40,719 bases of DNA from Chitinophaga pinensis (lineage in GTDB: Bacteria; Bacteroidota; Bacteroidia; Chitinophagales; Chitinophagaceae): NCBI GenBank assembly GCA_945878115.1, contig CAMDVD010000033.1, forward strand, positions 1-40,719, read 5' to 3'. Positions 1-8,649 of this stretch are shown piece after piece (the stretch's first letter is position 1; every line of letters begins with the position of its first letter). Position numbers and translations under genes: made by a program. The notes beneath the pieces were generated by a model. It saw only the letters and a list, made by a program, of their open reading frames with translations, ran no database searches and was not told the origin of the DNA.

Positions 1-1394
1 GGAAGCTATCTTTTTTTTGCAATGGCTATATTCTAACCAATTCTAAAAATAAAAGAATTGAAGGTTGGGACTCAATTAATTGCCCTTTAGGTTTGAAATT
101 GAGAACCTATTATTTGGGGGATGGTTTTTTTGATCAAATGAGTATAATACTACCTAAAAAGAAGAATAGCTATTATGTATTTACTACTGGTATGAGTGAT
201 AGTGCATATGATGATTGGAAGATTACTAATACAGATTTTCGCTTTGATGTATTAAGTTATAGCATCGTAGACATGGATGCCAATGCGAGTGATGGCAAAG
301 TGCTAAGTAAGAATAATATTTTGTTGAAAGATGCTAGGCTAAGTCATAATAGAATGACAGCAGTACGGCATGCCAATGGTAGAGATTGGTGGTTGGTAAA
401 GCCACATCAATGGCGTCAGAAATTTTATACATATTTAGTAAAAGAGGATACTATATCAGGACCTTATGAACAGAATGTAAATTTTGACATGAGTGGTCTA
501 GTAAAATTTACAGGAGGAATGGCTTCAGGCGAAGGAATTTGGGGTATATATGGGCAAAGTGTATTTAGTCCAGATGGTAATTGGTATGCAAGCACCGAAA
601 ATGATTATAAAGGGGTATTCGTATATAAATTTGATAGATGCAGTGGTGGATTAACTGATTACCATTATTTCGCAGTCCCTGTAGATACCTGTTATCCAAG
701 TGTTTGTGATTTTGCTTCTGGCATTAGTTTTTCCGCCAATAATAAGTTTTTGTATTTTAATACCTTACTTAATGTTTGGCAAATAGAAATAAGCGATACA
801 ACTACTATAAATAGTTTATACCATATATCACAAATTGATACAGACTATAATTATTTTCCTTGGTATGGCAATAGTTACTTAGCACCAAATGGAAAAATAT
901 ATATAGGTAATATGAATGGAACACAAAAAGGCATGAGTTATATTGATAACCCAAATGTAAAAGGTATAGGTTGCAATTATAAACCAAAAGGGTTTAGGCA
1001 ACAGTTTACTAATTTAGTATTTCCGCCCAATATGCCTAACTATGGTTTAGGGGCATTAATTGGAAGTGATTGTGATACCATAAAGCCTCCAGTAATAGAT
1101 ACATCAACCAATATAGAATCGGTACTTGTACCAAATGCATTCAGTCCCAATGAAGATGGGTTAAATGATACATGGCATATACTCAATATACCTTATCTAC
1201 AACAAGAGGGCATTGTATTTCAACAAGTAGGAGTCTATAATCGATGGGGTAATTGTGCATTTAAATCGAATGATATAAACTTTGCATGGCGTGCTACAGG
1301 TTGGGCTAGTGATAGCTATTACTATTATATCCGATATAAACGAAAAGATGGGTTTGTACAAGTGCAAAAAGGAAGTGTGGAGTTGGTACGTTAA
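1..1394 (+). CDS. Partial T9SS-type surface protein with CHU_C C-terminus
   Basis: The reading frame is open from base 3 to the stop, with no stop before the first candidate start (TTG at 93), so the gene begins outside the window and that TTG is unlikely to be its start. The visible part begins with a propeller-like segment of the kind found in Bacteroidota surface proteins (NGRDWW, FSPDGNWYA and APNGKIYIGN strands resembling PD40/WD-like blades). It ends in a gliding-motility/T9SS type B domain: VPNAFSPNEDGLND, YNRWGN, and a final QKGSVELVR. These proteins are exported and attached to the cell surface by the type IX secretion system. Substrate and binding partner cannot be told. Confidence is high for the C-terminal domain and low for the role. 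Confidence 0.85.
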   Translation, partial: KLSFFCNGYILTNSKNKRIEGWDSINCPLGLKLRTYYLGDGFFDQMSIILPKKKNSYYVFTTGMSDSAYDDWKITNTDFRFDVLSYSIVDMDANASDGKVLSKNNILLKDARLSHNRMTAVRHANGRDWWLVKPHQWRQKFYTYLVKEDTISGPYEQNVNFDMSGLVKFTGGMASGEGIWGIYGQSVFSPDGNWYASTENDYKGVFVYKFDRCSGGLTDYHYFAVPVDTCYPSVCDFASGISFSANNKFLYFNTLLNVWQIEISDTTTINSLYHISQIDTDYNYFPWYGNSYLAPNGKIYIGNMNGTQKGMSYIDNPNVKGIGCNYKPKGFRQQFTNLVFPPNMPNYGLGALIGSDCDTIKPPVIDTSTNIESVLVPNAFSPNEDGLNDTWHILNIPYLQQEGIVFQQVGVYNRWGNCAFKSNDINFAWRATGWASDSYYYYIRYKRKDGFVQVQKGSVELVR

Positions 1395-1482
1395 TCGTTA
1401 TAGCAAAGGTGCGCATTAAATGAAGTATGGAAGATATATTAGTAAGTTAGTAGTGGAAAAAGCGCTACATTCATGATAAAAA

Positions 1483-1526
1483 ATCACCTGCCAAGATTAG
1501 GAATTAATCTTGGCAGGTGATCTTTT
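1483..1526. terminator. Bidirectional intrinsic terminator
   Basis: A perfect 17-bp inverted repeat (1483-1499 and 1505-1521) with a 5-nt loop is followed by a T-run on the plus side and preceded by an A-run, so it can work in both directions. It lies between two convergent genes, the CHU_C protein and the cyclophilin. Confidence 0.85.
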
Positions 1527-1560
1527 TGCTAAAGAAAAATAGGTTAAAGAATTAATGCAT

Positions 1561-1610
1561 AGTAGTATACGTATCGTATTTTTGTTAAAAAAATAAATGC
1601 TACTGTACTA
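1561..1610. repeat. Diverged copy of palindromic repeat R1
   Basis: This stretch (CGTATTTTTG, then AAATAAATGCTACT) resembles the hairpin unit repeated three times at 19481-19612. It overlaps the stop codon of the cyclophilin gene, so the element supplies the end of that reading frame. It is probably a REP-like intergenic palindrome. Confidence 0.5.
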
Positions 1611-2417
1611 TTGAATCACGATCTTTTTATTCAGCATATTATTATGGTTGTCTATTATTTGCACAAAATAAATGCCTGCATGTCCCCAAGCAGAGATGTC
1701 AATACTGGTCACTTTTTGGTCTAACGAATTAGTATAAACAATGTCGCCAATTACATTACTAATTTTTATTTTGTATCCATTATTCTTTGAAAATTGTTGC
1801 CCAAAATCAATATTCATTTTATCAACTATTGGATTCGGAAATATATCCACTTGGAAGGCTGGCATGATAGTTTCATGCATGCTCAAAGGACCTGCAAGTG
1901 TAACTCTTACACTATCCATCACTACATCCGTTAATGGTCTATCGGCGCTATTGGTTGCAACTTGTCCTATAGCTTGAACCACTGAGAAATTAGAAATTAC
2001 AATACCAAAAACTGGATAATTTGGATCCAGAAAAACGTTGTTCACCAAATTAATATAGAATTGACTTCCTCCAGTATTTGGCCCAGAGTTTGCCATGCCT
2101 AATGCCTGTTGCACATTACTTGCCAACGGATCAAATTCATCTGGTATTGTATATCCAGGTCCACCATTTCCGGTGCCTGTTGGGTCTCCACCTTGAATCA
2201 CAAAATTATGCACCACACGATGAAAAATAATGCCATCATAAAATTTAGCATTCACCAAAGTGATAAAATTTCCTGCCGTAATCGGTTGTAAGGTATCATA
2301 CATGCGAGCAACAAAATTTCCCATACTGGTATAAAAAGTAACTTCTGTTTGCGCCTTAGAAATATTTGTGGTAAATGAAAAGAAGAGGATGAAGCTGTAG
2401 AATAGAATTTTTTTCAT
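1608..2417 (-). CDS. Secreted cyclophilin-type peptidyl-prolyl isomerase with T9SS type A tail
   Basis: The 269-aa protein catalyses proline cis-trans isomerisation. It has an N-terminal signal peptide ending near SKAQ, then a cyclophilin domain (about residues 25-175) with FHRV, IQGGDPTGTGNGGPG, GMANSGPNTGGSQFYI and a PVFG strand. After a linker, residues about 190-269 form a T9SS type A sorting domain (VDIFPNP, GIYFVQI, KKIVIQ). The tail predicts passage across the outer membrane and attachment to, or release from, the surface, whereas most bacterial cyclophilins are cytoplasmic or periplasmic. It is convergent with the upstream CHU_C gene and separated from it by a terminator. The enzyme call is firm; the surface location is inferred from the tail. 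Confidence 0.92.
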   Translation of the reverse strand: MKKILFYSFILFFSFTTNISKAQTEVTFYTSMGNFVARMYDTLQPITAGNFITLVNAKFYDGIIFHRVVHNFVIQGGDPTGTGNGGPGYTIPDEFDPLASNVQQALGMANSGPNTGGSQFYINLVNNVFLDPNYPVFGIVISNFSVVQAIGQVATNSADRPLTDVVMDSVRVTLAGPLSMHETIMPAFQVDIFPNPIVDKMNIDFGQQFSKNNGYKIKISNVIGDIVYTNSLDQKVTSIDISAWGHAGIYFVQIIDNHNNMLNKKIVIQ

Positions 2418-2573
2418 GAAGTGATTTTTTTAAATTATTTTTTGTACAAATGTGAAAGTACATTTTACGAACTACAAATTATAATTTCGCTAAAACTAAA
2501 TAGGTGCTGCGTTTTTATTCCAACACAGACTGTATAATCTAAATCTAAAAAATATCTTGCTATACTTAATGGA

Positions 2574-2783
2574 ATGGTTTATTTTCGAGAAAAGAAAAAT
2601 CACATCTTTTATTTACTCTTGTGCATCAGCATGTTCGCTTCGTCATGTTACTGTTGCAGACAATCACCAAGAAGAGTTGTAGTTGTGCAAACCCATCGCC
2701 ATCATCCACACATGCACATGCATGCTGGAAAAAAAGCTAGTAAAGGCGGACATCATGGTGGAAGATTTCATCATCCAAGATAG
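2574..2783 (+). CDS. Small histidine-rich secreted protein or lipoprotein
   Basis: A 69-aa reading frame with a short basic N-terminus, a hydrophobic stretch (FYLLLCISMFASSC) that could be a lipoprotein signal with Cys25, then a cluster of Cys and a C-terminal half with about ten His residues (THRHHPHMHMH, GGHHGG, FHHPR). The composition suggests metal binding in the periplasm or on the outer membrane. I recognise no named family. It stands alone between the divergent cyclophilin gene and the convergent folP. The signal-like start and biased composition argue that it is real, but no homologue could be checked. Confidence 0.5.
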   Translation: MVYFREKKNHIFYLLLCISMFASSCYCCRQSPRRVVVVQTHRHHPHMHMHAGKKASKGGHHGGRFHHPR

Positions 2784-2834
2784 TCTGCTTTCAGAATGTA
2801 CAATTCATCGTTTAGCATAAATCACCATTCCCAA

Positions 2835-2911
2835 CATACGCCTTACACCTTACAACTTACTCCTTACAACTTACGCCTTACGCCTTACACCTTGCGCCTT
2901 ACGACTTATGC
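2835..2911. repeat. Heptanucleotide tandem repeat (CTTACNN)n
   Basis: Eleven consecutive 7-bp units follow the pattern CTTACGC / CTTACAC / CTTACAA with few deviations. The array runs into the 3' end of folP and contains its stop codon (2906-2908). A 7-bp unit is not a multiple of three, so gain or loss of a unit would shift any frame read through it. Confidence 0.85.
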
Positions 2912-3742
2912 CTCCCTCAGCATTTTCCAAAGCTCCACACATTCCACTGCTTCCTTCACATCATGAACTCTCAGAATAGAAGCGCCTTTTTGCAATGCAA
3001 TCATGTGTAGAGCTGTAGTTCCGTTCAGTGCTTCTTCCGCGTTTGTTTTCAGTGGTTTATACACCATCGACTTTCTAGAAATGCCTACCAATAAGGGTTT
3101 GTGCAACTGTTGAAATGTGTCGAGCGAATTTAATAAGGTATAATTATGTGCAATTGTTTTGCCGAACCCAAAGCCAACATCTAGTATCACATCTTCCAAT
3201 CCCAATTGCTGAAATCGCTGTATTTTTATTTGAAAAAATATCAATAATTCTTGCACAATATTTTGGTAAGTTGGGAACACTTGCATGGTTTGTGGAGTGC
3301 CTTGCATATGCATACAGACATAAGGTGCTTTATATTTTGCGATAGTCTCTAACATGTCATCATCCATTTCACCGCCGCTGATATCATTGATCCAATGCAC
3401 ACCAGCTTGAATGGCATTTGCTGCAATTCGACTTCTAAACGTGTCAATAGAGAGAAGAATAGAAGGCAACTCTTTTACTAGAATGTCTATAATCGGTTGA
3501 ATGCGATCCATTTCTTCTTGCTCCGAAATAAGCGTTGCATTGGGTCGACTGCTCATGCCACCAATATCTAAAATAGCAGCACCTTCCATTACCATTTTAT
3601 GTGCTTGTTCCAGCAATTGCGGTAAGCTATTATTTCTTCCTTTATTGTAAAATGAATCAGGTGTTGCATTTAAAATACCCATCACAATGGGCTCCTTGAA
3701 TTCGTAATGTTTGCCTTGCGCTTGAAATTGAATTGCCTCCAT
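2906..3742 (-). CDS. folP: Dihydropteroate synthase
   Basis: Joins 6-hydroxymethyl-dihydropterin pyrophosphate to p-aminobenzoate in folate synthesis; it is the sulfonamide target. The TIM-barrel signatures are present in order: GILNATPDSF (usual NVTPDSF), LDIGGMSSRP (usual LDIGGESTRP), SIDTF, INDISGG, the FGFGKT segment, VGISRKS and LRVHDV. I chose the ATG at 3742, which lies one base after the tdk stop codon and gives 278 aa, a normal family length. An upstream start in the same frame at 3784 would overlap tdk by 41 bases. The close junction suggests translational coupling with tdk. The Ala for Val and Met-Ser for Glu-Ser changes in the first two loops are mild oddities. Confidence 0.95.
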   Translation of the reverse strand: MEAIQFQAQGKHYEFKEPIVMGILNATPDSFYNKGRNNSLPQLLEQAHKMVMEGAAILDIGGMSSRPNATLISEQEEMDRIQPIIDILVKELPSILLSIDTFRSRIAANAIQAGVHWINDISGGEMDDDMLETIAKYKAPYVCMHMQGTPQTMQVFPTYQNIVQELLIFFQIKIQRFQQLGLEDVILDVGFGFGKTIAHNYTLLNSLDTFQQLHKPLLVGISRKSMVYKPLKTNAEEALNGTTALHMIALQKGASILRVHDVKEAVECVELWKMLREA

Positions 3743-3743
3743 A

Positions 3744-4307
3744 TTACAAATAAAAACAGGTTCGACATCGAGGCTCGTATACATCCTTTTCGCCTAATAA
3801 TACGGTTGCATCCGACACTGTTTTGCGATAACTAAAGCTGGCATTATCGCCACATACCATACAGATAGCATGCAGTTTAGTGATATAATCCGCCATAGCC
3901 AAAATTTCAGGCATAGGCCCAAATGGTCGACCAAGAAAATCCATATCCAATCCTGCAACAATAACCCGTATACCCCTAGAGGCCAAAGTTTCAGCAACCA
4001 TCGGCATTTCTTTATCAAAAAATTGGGCCTCATCAATACCAACTACATCTACTCCTTGTGCTAGTAATAATATTTGTTGCGAATTAGATACTGGTGTACT
4101 GACAATACGATTTGCATTGTGCGAAACGATATCGTTTTCGTCATAACGAGTGTCTGTAGTCGGCTTAAATATTTCTACTTTTAAATTAGCAATTTGTGCT
4201 CGTTTCAATCTGCGAATTAACTCCTCCGTCTTACCGCTAAACATAGAACCACATACAACTTCTATCCAGCCTTTTTTAGTATTCCTAATATTTGGTTCTA
4301 TAAACAT
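3744..4307 (-). CDS. tdk: Thymidine kinase (type II)
   Basis: Phosphorylates thymidine to dTMP in the salvage pathway. The 187-aa protein has the Walker A loop [11 protein letters not shown], the IDEAQFF motif, the [15 protein letters not shown] substrate lid, and a zinc site of CMVC plus CRTC near the C-terminus. I chose ATG 4307; a TTG two codons upstream is less likely. It is first in a two-gene unit with folP and divergent from the S46 peptidase gene 54 bp away. Confidence 0.96.
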   Translation of the reverse strand: MFIEPNIRNTKKGWIEVVCGSMFSGKTEELIRRLKRAQIANLKVEIFKPTTDTRYDENDIVSHNANRIVSTPVSNSQQILLLAQGVDVVGIDEAQFFDKEMPMVAETLASRGIRVIVAGLDMDFLGRPFGPMPEILAMADYITKLHAICMVCGDNASFSYRKTVSDATVLLGEKDVYEPRCRTCFYL

Positions 4308-4337
4308 TTGCAATTCATTTCATTTCAATTAGTTTTG
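4307..4337 (+). promoter_or_regulatory. Bacteroidota-type promoter for the S46 peptidase
   Basis: TTTG (4307-4310) and TAGTTTTG (4330-4337) match the -33 TTTG / -7 TAnnTTTG consensus of the phylum, with a 19-bp spacer. The -7 box ends 24 bases before ATG 4362, which supports that start over an earlier in-frame ATG at 4308. Confidence 0.7.
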
Positions 4338-4361
4338 AAACTTCACGAAAATAATGGTCAA

Positions 4362-6476
4362 ATGAAACGAAAACTATTTTTTACCTTCCTTTTTTTATGC
4401 ACAATTTCTCTTTCTGCAAAAGAAGGAATGTGGTTGCCTTTTTTGTTAGAGAAGATGAATGAAAAAGAGATGAAGGACATGGGTATGAAAATGTCAGCGA
4501 AGGATATTTATGATATTAAAAATGGAAGCCTCAAAGATGCAGTGGTTATTTTTGGTGGAGGCTGTACCGGCGAAGTGATTTCTGAACAAGGCCTTGTACT
4601 TACCAATCATCATTGTGGCTATGGTGCAGCAGCAGCGCTCAGTAGTGTATCGCACGATTATTTAACGAATGGCTATTGGGCTCGCAATAAAGAAGAAGAG
4701 CTTCCTTGCCCTGGTTTATCAGTTACATTTATTGTGAATATTATAGATGTAACGGATAAGGTAAAAGAGGGTGTAACTGGCTATATGTCCGACTCTACAA
4801 AGAATTTTAAAATAACATCCAACATTGCTCGCATAGAAAAAGAAATGAAAGCCTCATCAGGATATGATACCCAAATAAAATCTTTCTTTTACGACAATGC
4901 CTTTTATCTCTTCTTAACAGAGAAATTTACAGATATCCGATTGGTTGGTTTTCCACCGAATGGCGTTGGTAAATTTGGCGGCGATACCGACAACTGGGCA
5001 TGGCCAAGACATACAGGCGATTTTAGTTTATTCCGTATTTATGCCAATAAAAATAACAAGCCTGCTTTGTATGCAAAGGAGAATCAAGTGTACAAACCCA
5101 AACGAGCTTTGACCCTGAATATTGGTGGCGTAAAAGAAAAAGACTTTACCATGGTATATGGTTTTCCAGGTCGTACACAAGAATATTTAACCAGCGATGG
5201 GGTAGCAGAAGTGATGAATACCCTAGACCCAATTCGTATTGCGTTAAGAGAAAAGAAACTAAATATTATGGACGCTGCCATGCGCGACAACAAAGAAATT
5301 TTTATAAAATATGCCAGCAAACAAGCGGGTATCGCCAATTATTATAAAAAATGGAAAGGGGAATTATTAGGCTTACAAATCAATGATGCGATAGCAAAAA
5401 AGAAAGCCCAAGAAGCCAGTTTCCAGAAGTGGGTAAATGAAAAGAAAATCACCTCTGAGCAATATGGGCACGTGCTTGCAGACTTAGCCACTTGCTATAA
5501 AACACAACAACATGCTATCCTTTGGAATGAATATATTAATGAAGCCATTTGGAGTAGCGACTTGATAAAAAAAGGTAGTATATTGGGTAATATGCTCAGT
5601 GCTATAGATACTTTGCAAAGTTTAGATAGTTTGAAAAAGTACCAGACCGAAATGATCGGTTTTTATAAATCAATCGACATGGCAACCGACTTTAGTATTA
5701 CGAAGCAATTGTATAAAATGTATGATGCTGGCATGGAATCAACGCCTTTTTGCAGTGATGCCCAGATTGATGCAATTTATTACAATTCCTATATTTCCAC
5801 CATTGAAAAATTCAATTCTTTACTACAAGTTACCAATCGGGAGGATTTGAAAACGGTTATTCAAAAAGATCCTTCCTACAAAACCTATCATTATTTTGAT
5901 AGCGTCCAAAAGGCAAATTTGATTTTGGTAAGAGCTAATTTGTTGAAATTAAATAGCCAGTACAATATTTACTTACGAGCCTTGCAAGAATATAATAAAG
6001 GCAAACAATTTTATCCTGATGCAAATTCTACTTTACGGGTGACTTATGGCAAAGTAGAAGGCGCGATACCACAAGATGGCATGAGCTATGCTTTCAATAC
6101 TACCTTGGATGGTGCGATTCGGAAGAATAACCCAATGGTAGAAGAATTTAAAATTCCAGAAAAATTAATGGATCTATACAATAGGAAAGATTATGGCAGA
6201 TATAGTATTATGCAAAATGGCCATAAGACTGTCCCACTGGCGTTTCTAGCGAGCAATCATACGACAGGCGGCAATTCAGGAAGTCCAGTTTTAAATGCAA
6301 AAGGAGAATTGATAGGAACTAATTTTGATCGAATTTGGGAAGGCACAATGAGTGATATTTTATTTGATCCAAATTTATGTAGAAATATTTCTGTCGACAT
6401 TCGCTACACTCTTTTTATTATAGAAAAATTAGGCGATGCCAAATGGGTGATAGACGAATTGAAGATTGTACAATAA
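4362..6476 (+). CDS. S46 family dipeptidyl peptidase, DPP11-like
   Basis: Periplasmic or exported serine exopeptidase that removes N-terminal dipeptides. From ATG 4362 it is 704 aa, close to the roughly 700-720 aa usual for DPP7/DPP11, with a signal peptide ending near SLSAKEG. The catalytic His lies in TNHHCGYG (about residue 84). The Ser lies in GGNSGSPV (about residue 639). Conserved FGGDTDNWAWPRHTGDFS and the C-terminal RNISVDIRY block are also family hallmarks. Eighteen residues after the Ser is an Arg (in NFDRIWEG), the position where DPP11 enzymes carry Arg to bind acidic P1 residues and DPP7 carries Gly. I therefore predict Asp/Glu preference. The family call is firm; the specificity is inferred. 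Confidence 0.93.
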   Translation: MKRKLFFTFLFLCTISLSAKEGMWLPFLLEKMNEKEMKDMGMKMSAKDIYDIKNGSLKDAVVIFGGGCTGEVISEQGLVLTNHHCGYGAAAALSSVSHDYLTNGYWARNKEEELPCPGLSVTFIVNIIDVTDKVKEGVTGYMSDSTKNFKITSNIARIEKEMKASSGYDTQIKSFFYDNAFYLFLTEKFTDIRLVGFPPNGVGKFGGDTDNWAWPRHTGDFSLFRIYANKNNKPALYAKENQVYKPKRALTLNIGGVKEKDFTMVYGFPGRTQEYLTSDGVAEVMNTLDPIRIALREKKLNIMDAAMRDNKEIFIKYASKQAGIANYYKKWKGELLGLQINDAIAKKKAQEASFQKWVNEKKITSEQYGHVLADLATCYKTQQHAILWNEYINEAIWSSDLIKKGSILGNMLSAIDTLQSLDSLKKYQTEMIGFYKSIDMATDFSITKQLYKMYDAGMESTPFCSDAQIDAIYYNSYISTIEKFNSLLQVTNREDLKTVIQKDPSYKTYHYFDSVQKANLILVRANLLKLNSQYNIYLRALQEYNKGKQFYPDANSTLRVTYGKVEGAIPQDGMSYAFNTTLDGAIRKNNPMVEEFKIPEKLMDLYNRKDYGRYSIMQNGHKTVPLAFLASNHTTGGNSGSPVLNAKGELIGTNFDRIWEGTMSDILFDPNLCRNISVDIRYTLFIIEKLGDAKWVIDELKIVQ

Positions 6477-6482
6477 AATTTG

Positions 6483-6590
6483 AAGGCATCTCTTAAAACC
6501 TACCCTTCCCTCTCCTAAGCGTTTGCAAAATGCTGGATAGGAGAAGGATACAGGGTGAGGTTAAAAAAAAAAGTTTTTAGAGATGGCCTT
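6483..6590. terminator. Long nested inverted repeat between convergent genes
   Basis: Outer arms (6483-6498 with 6572-6590) and inner arms (6499-6517 with 6538-6560) form a long imperfect hairpin containing CCCTCTCCTA / TAGGAGAAGG. It fills nearly all of the gap between the S46 peptidase and cdd, and its right foot touches the cdd stop codon. It probably terminates both transcripts; the length and nested form also fit a repeat element. Confidence 0.55.
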
Positions 6591-7069
6591 TAACCTAGAT
6601 CATTTCCACCAAAACTGAATGGCAATAAATCTTTTGCAGAATGGATAAGGATAACTTGTCCTTCTTGCGCAGCTAAAAGCAGTGGAATTTTCTGCTCATT
6701 TCGGTCTTCACATTCTGAAATAAATTGGCGACACATACCACATGGAAAAGCAGGTTTATTATTGTCACCGGATGGTGCAACATAACTGATGGCGATAGCC
6801 ACTATTTTTTGTTCTGGAAATTGAGAAATAGCTGAAGCCAAAGCACTTCTTTCTGCACATAAGCCAACAGGGTAGGAGGCATTTTCTATATTGACACCAA
6901 CTACTATTTCTCCATTCTGTAATAATACAGCAGCCCCAACCTTAAAATGTGAATAGGGCGCATAAGCAGATTCTGTGGCATTTTTCGCTGCAACAAGCAA
7001 ATGAGAAAAGGGATATTCTAATTCATTCTCATTTTTATATTCGGTGTAATCAAAGTGATAGCTAGGCAT
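6590..7069 (-). CDS. cdd: Cytidine deaminase
   Basis: Hydrolytic deamination of cytidine/deoxycytidine to uridine/deoxyuridine in pyrimidine salvage. The 159-aa protein shows the substrate loop YSHFKVGAA, the zinc site CAERSA (Cys and catalytic Glu) and PCGMCRQ (two Cys), and VNIENASYP, all typical of the tetrameric homolog with three Cys zinc ligands. ATG 7069 is preferred to a TTG one codon upstream. It lies alone, convergent with the S46 peptidase and divergent from queA. Confidence 0.95.
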   Translation of the reverse strand: MPSYHFDYTEYKNENELEYPFSHLLVAAKNATESAYAPYSHFKVGAAVLLQNGEIVVGVNIENASYPVGLCAERSALASAISQFPEQKIVAIAISYVAPSGDNNKPAFPCGMCRQFISECEDRNEQKIPLLLAAQEGQVILIHSAKDLLPFSFGGNDLG

Positions 7070-7099
7070 CAAGTAAAATATTAAATGAATTTATGCAAA

Positions 7100-7107
7100 C
7101 AAAAATA
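7100..7107 (-). promoter_or_regulatory. Candidate -7 box for cdd
   Basis: TATTTTTG on the minus strand matches TAnnTTTG and ends about 30 bases before the cdd ATG. I could not find a convincing -33 element. Confidence 0.4.
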
Positions 7108-7290
7108 GTCGGATTAGCTGAATAATTTGGCATTAAAAATAATTGTTGTTGGAGTAGGTGGCTTATTTGAATGTTTAACAGGAACGGAAAGTAACTAGAA
7201 AATAGAATGACATGTTCAAACAAACATATATCTAAAAAAAATTGAGTTACACTTTTTTCCACAAAAAGTTTTATTACCCTTTTATTGTAC

Positions 7291-7298
7291 TACTTTTG
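7291..7298 (+). promoter_or_regulatory. Candidate -7 box for queA
   Basis: TACTTTTG matches TAnnTTTG and lies 19 bases before ATG 7318. It overlaps the codons that would follow an alternative start at 7285, so it decides the queA start. Confidence 0.6.
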
Positions 7299-7317
7299 CG
7301 CCCTCAAAATTTTCGAC

Positions 7318-8367
7318 ATGAAGTTAACTCAATTCACCTATGATTTGCCTTTGAACTTGATTGCTCAATATCCTTCCAAGAACAGAGACGAAAGTAAATT
7401 GATGGTTGTACATAAAGATACTGGCAAAATTGAACATAAAATGTTTAAGGATGTTTTGGACTATTTTGATGATAAAGATGTAATGGTAGCCAATAATACC
7501 AAGGTTTTCAATGCAAGATTGTATGGTCGTAAAGAAAAAACAGGTGCTAAAATTGAAGTGTTTTTACTTCGTGAATTGAATAAGCAAAATAGATTATGGG
7601 ATGTAATCGTTGAACCAGCACGTAAAATTAGAGTTGGAAATAAACTATATTTCGGTGCTGATAATTCATTGGTTGCAGAGGTTGTAGACAATACTACTTC
7701 TCGAGGAAGAACGATTCGTTTTTTATTCGAAGGAAGTAACGAAGAATTAAAAACCATTTTGGATAATATGGGTGAAACACCATTGCCAAAATACATTAAG
7801 CGTAAACCAGAAGATATTGATAAAGAAAGATATCAAACAGTGTATGCTAAAAATGAAGGAGCAGTAGCTGCACCAACAGCAGGTTTACACTTTAGCCGTG
7901 AACTAATCAAACGCCTAGAAATCAAAGGAATAAAATTTGCTGAAGTGACTTTACATACTGGTTTAGGTACTTTCAGACCAATTGAAGTGGAAGATATTAC
8001 TAAACATAAAATGGATGCAGAATATTACGAAGTGGATGAATATTCTTGCAAAATTGTAAACAAAGCCAAGGAAGAAGGTCGAAGAATTTGTGCGATTGGT
8101 ACTACATCTATTCGCGCTATTGAATCTTCAACAACTACAACTGGCATGTTGAAGCCAACTGGTGGATGGACCAATGTATTTATTTACCCTCATTATGATT
8201 TCGCATTGACGAATTCACTAATAACGAATTTTCATTTGCCAAAAACAAGTTTGCTTATTTTAGTATCTGCATTTATGGGCTACGACTTAACTATGGAAGC
8301 CTACAAACAAGCCATTAAAAATAAATATAGATTCTTCAGTTATGGAGATGCTATGTTGATTATTTAA
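7318..8367 (+). CDS. queA: S-adenosylmethionine:tRNA ribosyltransferase-isomerase
   Basis: Transfers the ribosyl group of SAM to 7-aminomethyl-7-deazaguanine in tRNA, giving epoxyqueuosine. From ATG 7318 it is 349 aa, the usual length. Family blocks visible in order are the N-terminal [113 protein letters not shown]. The TAnnTTTG box just upstream fixes the start. It is monocistronic as far as can be seen: the next bases are a repeat array. Confidence 0.97.
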   Translation: MKLTQFTYDLPLNLIAQYPSKNRDESKLMVVHKDTGKIEHKMFKDVLDYFDDKDVMVANNTKVFNARLYGRKEKTGAKIEVFLLRELNKQNRLWDVIVEPARKIRVGNKLYFGADNSLVAEVVDNTTSRGRTIRFLFEGSNEELKTILDNMGETPLPKYIKRKPEDIDKERYQTVYAKNEGAVAAPTAGLHFSRELIKRLEIKGIKFAEVTLHTGLGTFRPIEVEDITKHKMDAEYYEVDEYSCKIVNKAKEEGRRICAIGTTSIRAIESSTTTTGMLKPTGGWTNVFIYPHYDFALTNSLITNFHLPKTSLLILVSAFMGYDLTMEAYKQAIKNKYRFFSYGDAMLII

Positions 8368-8399
8368 GGAAAATACTTTTTACGGCTGAATGAATTTCT

Positions 8400-8622
8400 T
8401 TTTAACCACAGAATTGAACGGATTTTTTTTACTACAGAGGCTTTTTTTAACACAGAGTTGAACGGAGTTTTTTACCACAGAGTATACGGAGTTTTTTTTA
8501 ACACAGAGTTGAACGGAGGTTTGCACAGAGCTTCACAGAGGTTTTTAGCACAGAGCTTCACAGAGGTTTTTTAGCACAGAGCTGTACAGAGGTTTCTTAA
8601 CACAGAGTTGTACGGAGGTTTA
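8400..8622 (+). repeat. CACAGAG tandem array, left side
   Basis: About nine degenerate units of roughly 20-30 bp, each with (AC)CACAGAG, then TTGAACGGAG or CTTCACAGAG, and a T-run. Unit spacing varies and there are no unique spacers, so it is not a CRISPR array. It lies downstream of the GxxExxY gene and opposite in orientation to the array on the other side. Confidence 0.85.
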
Positions 8623-8649
8623 ATCACTATAACTAAGTGATTAATAATT

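Noticed and set aside
7062-7262. 66-aa minus-strand frame upstream of cdd
   Set aside because: No motif, overlaps the cdd start and the divergent promoter region; random composition.
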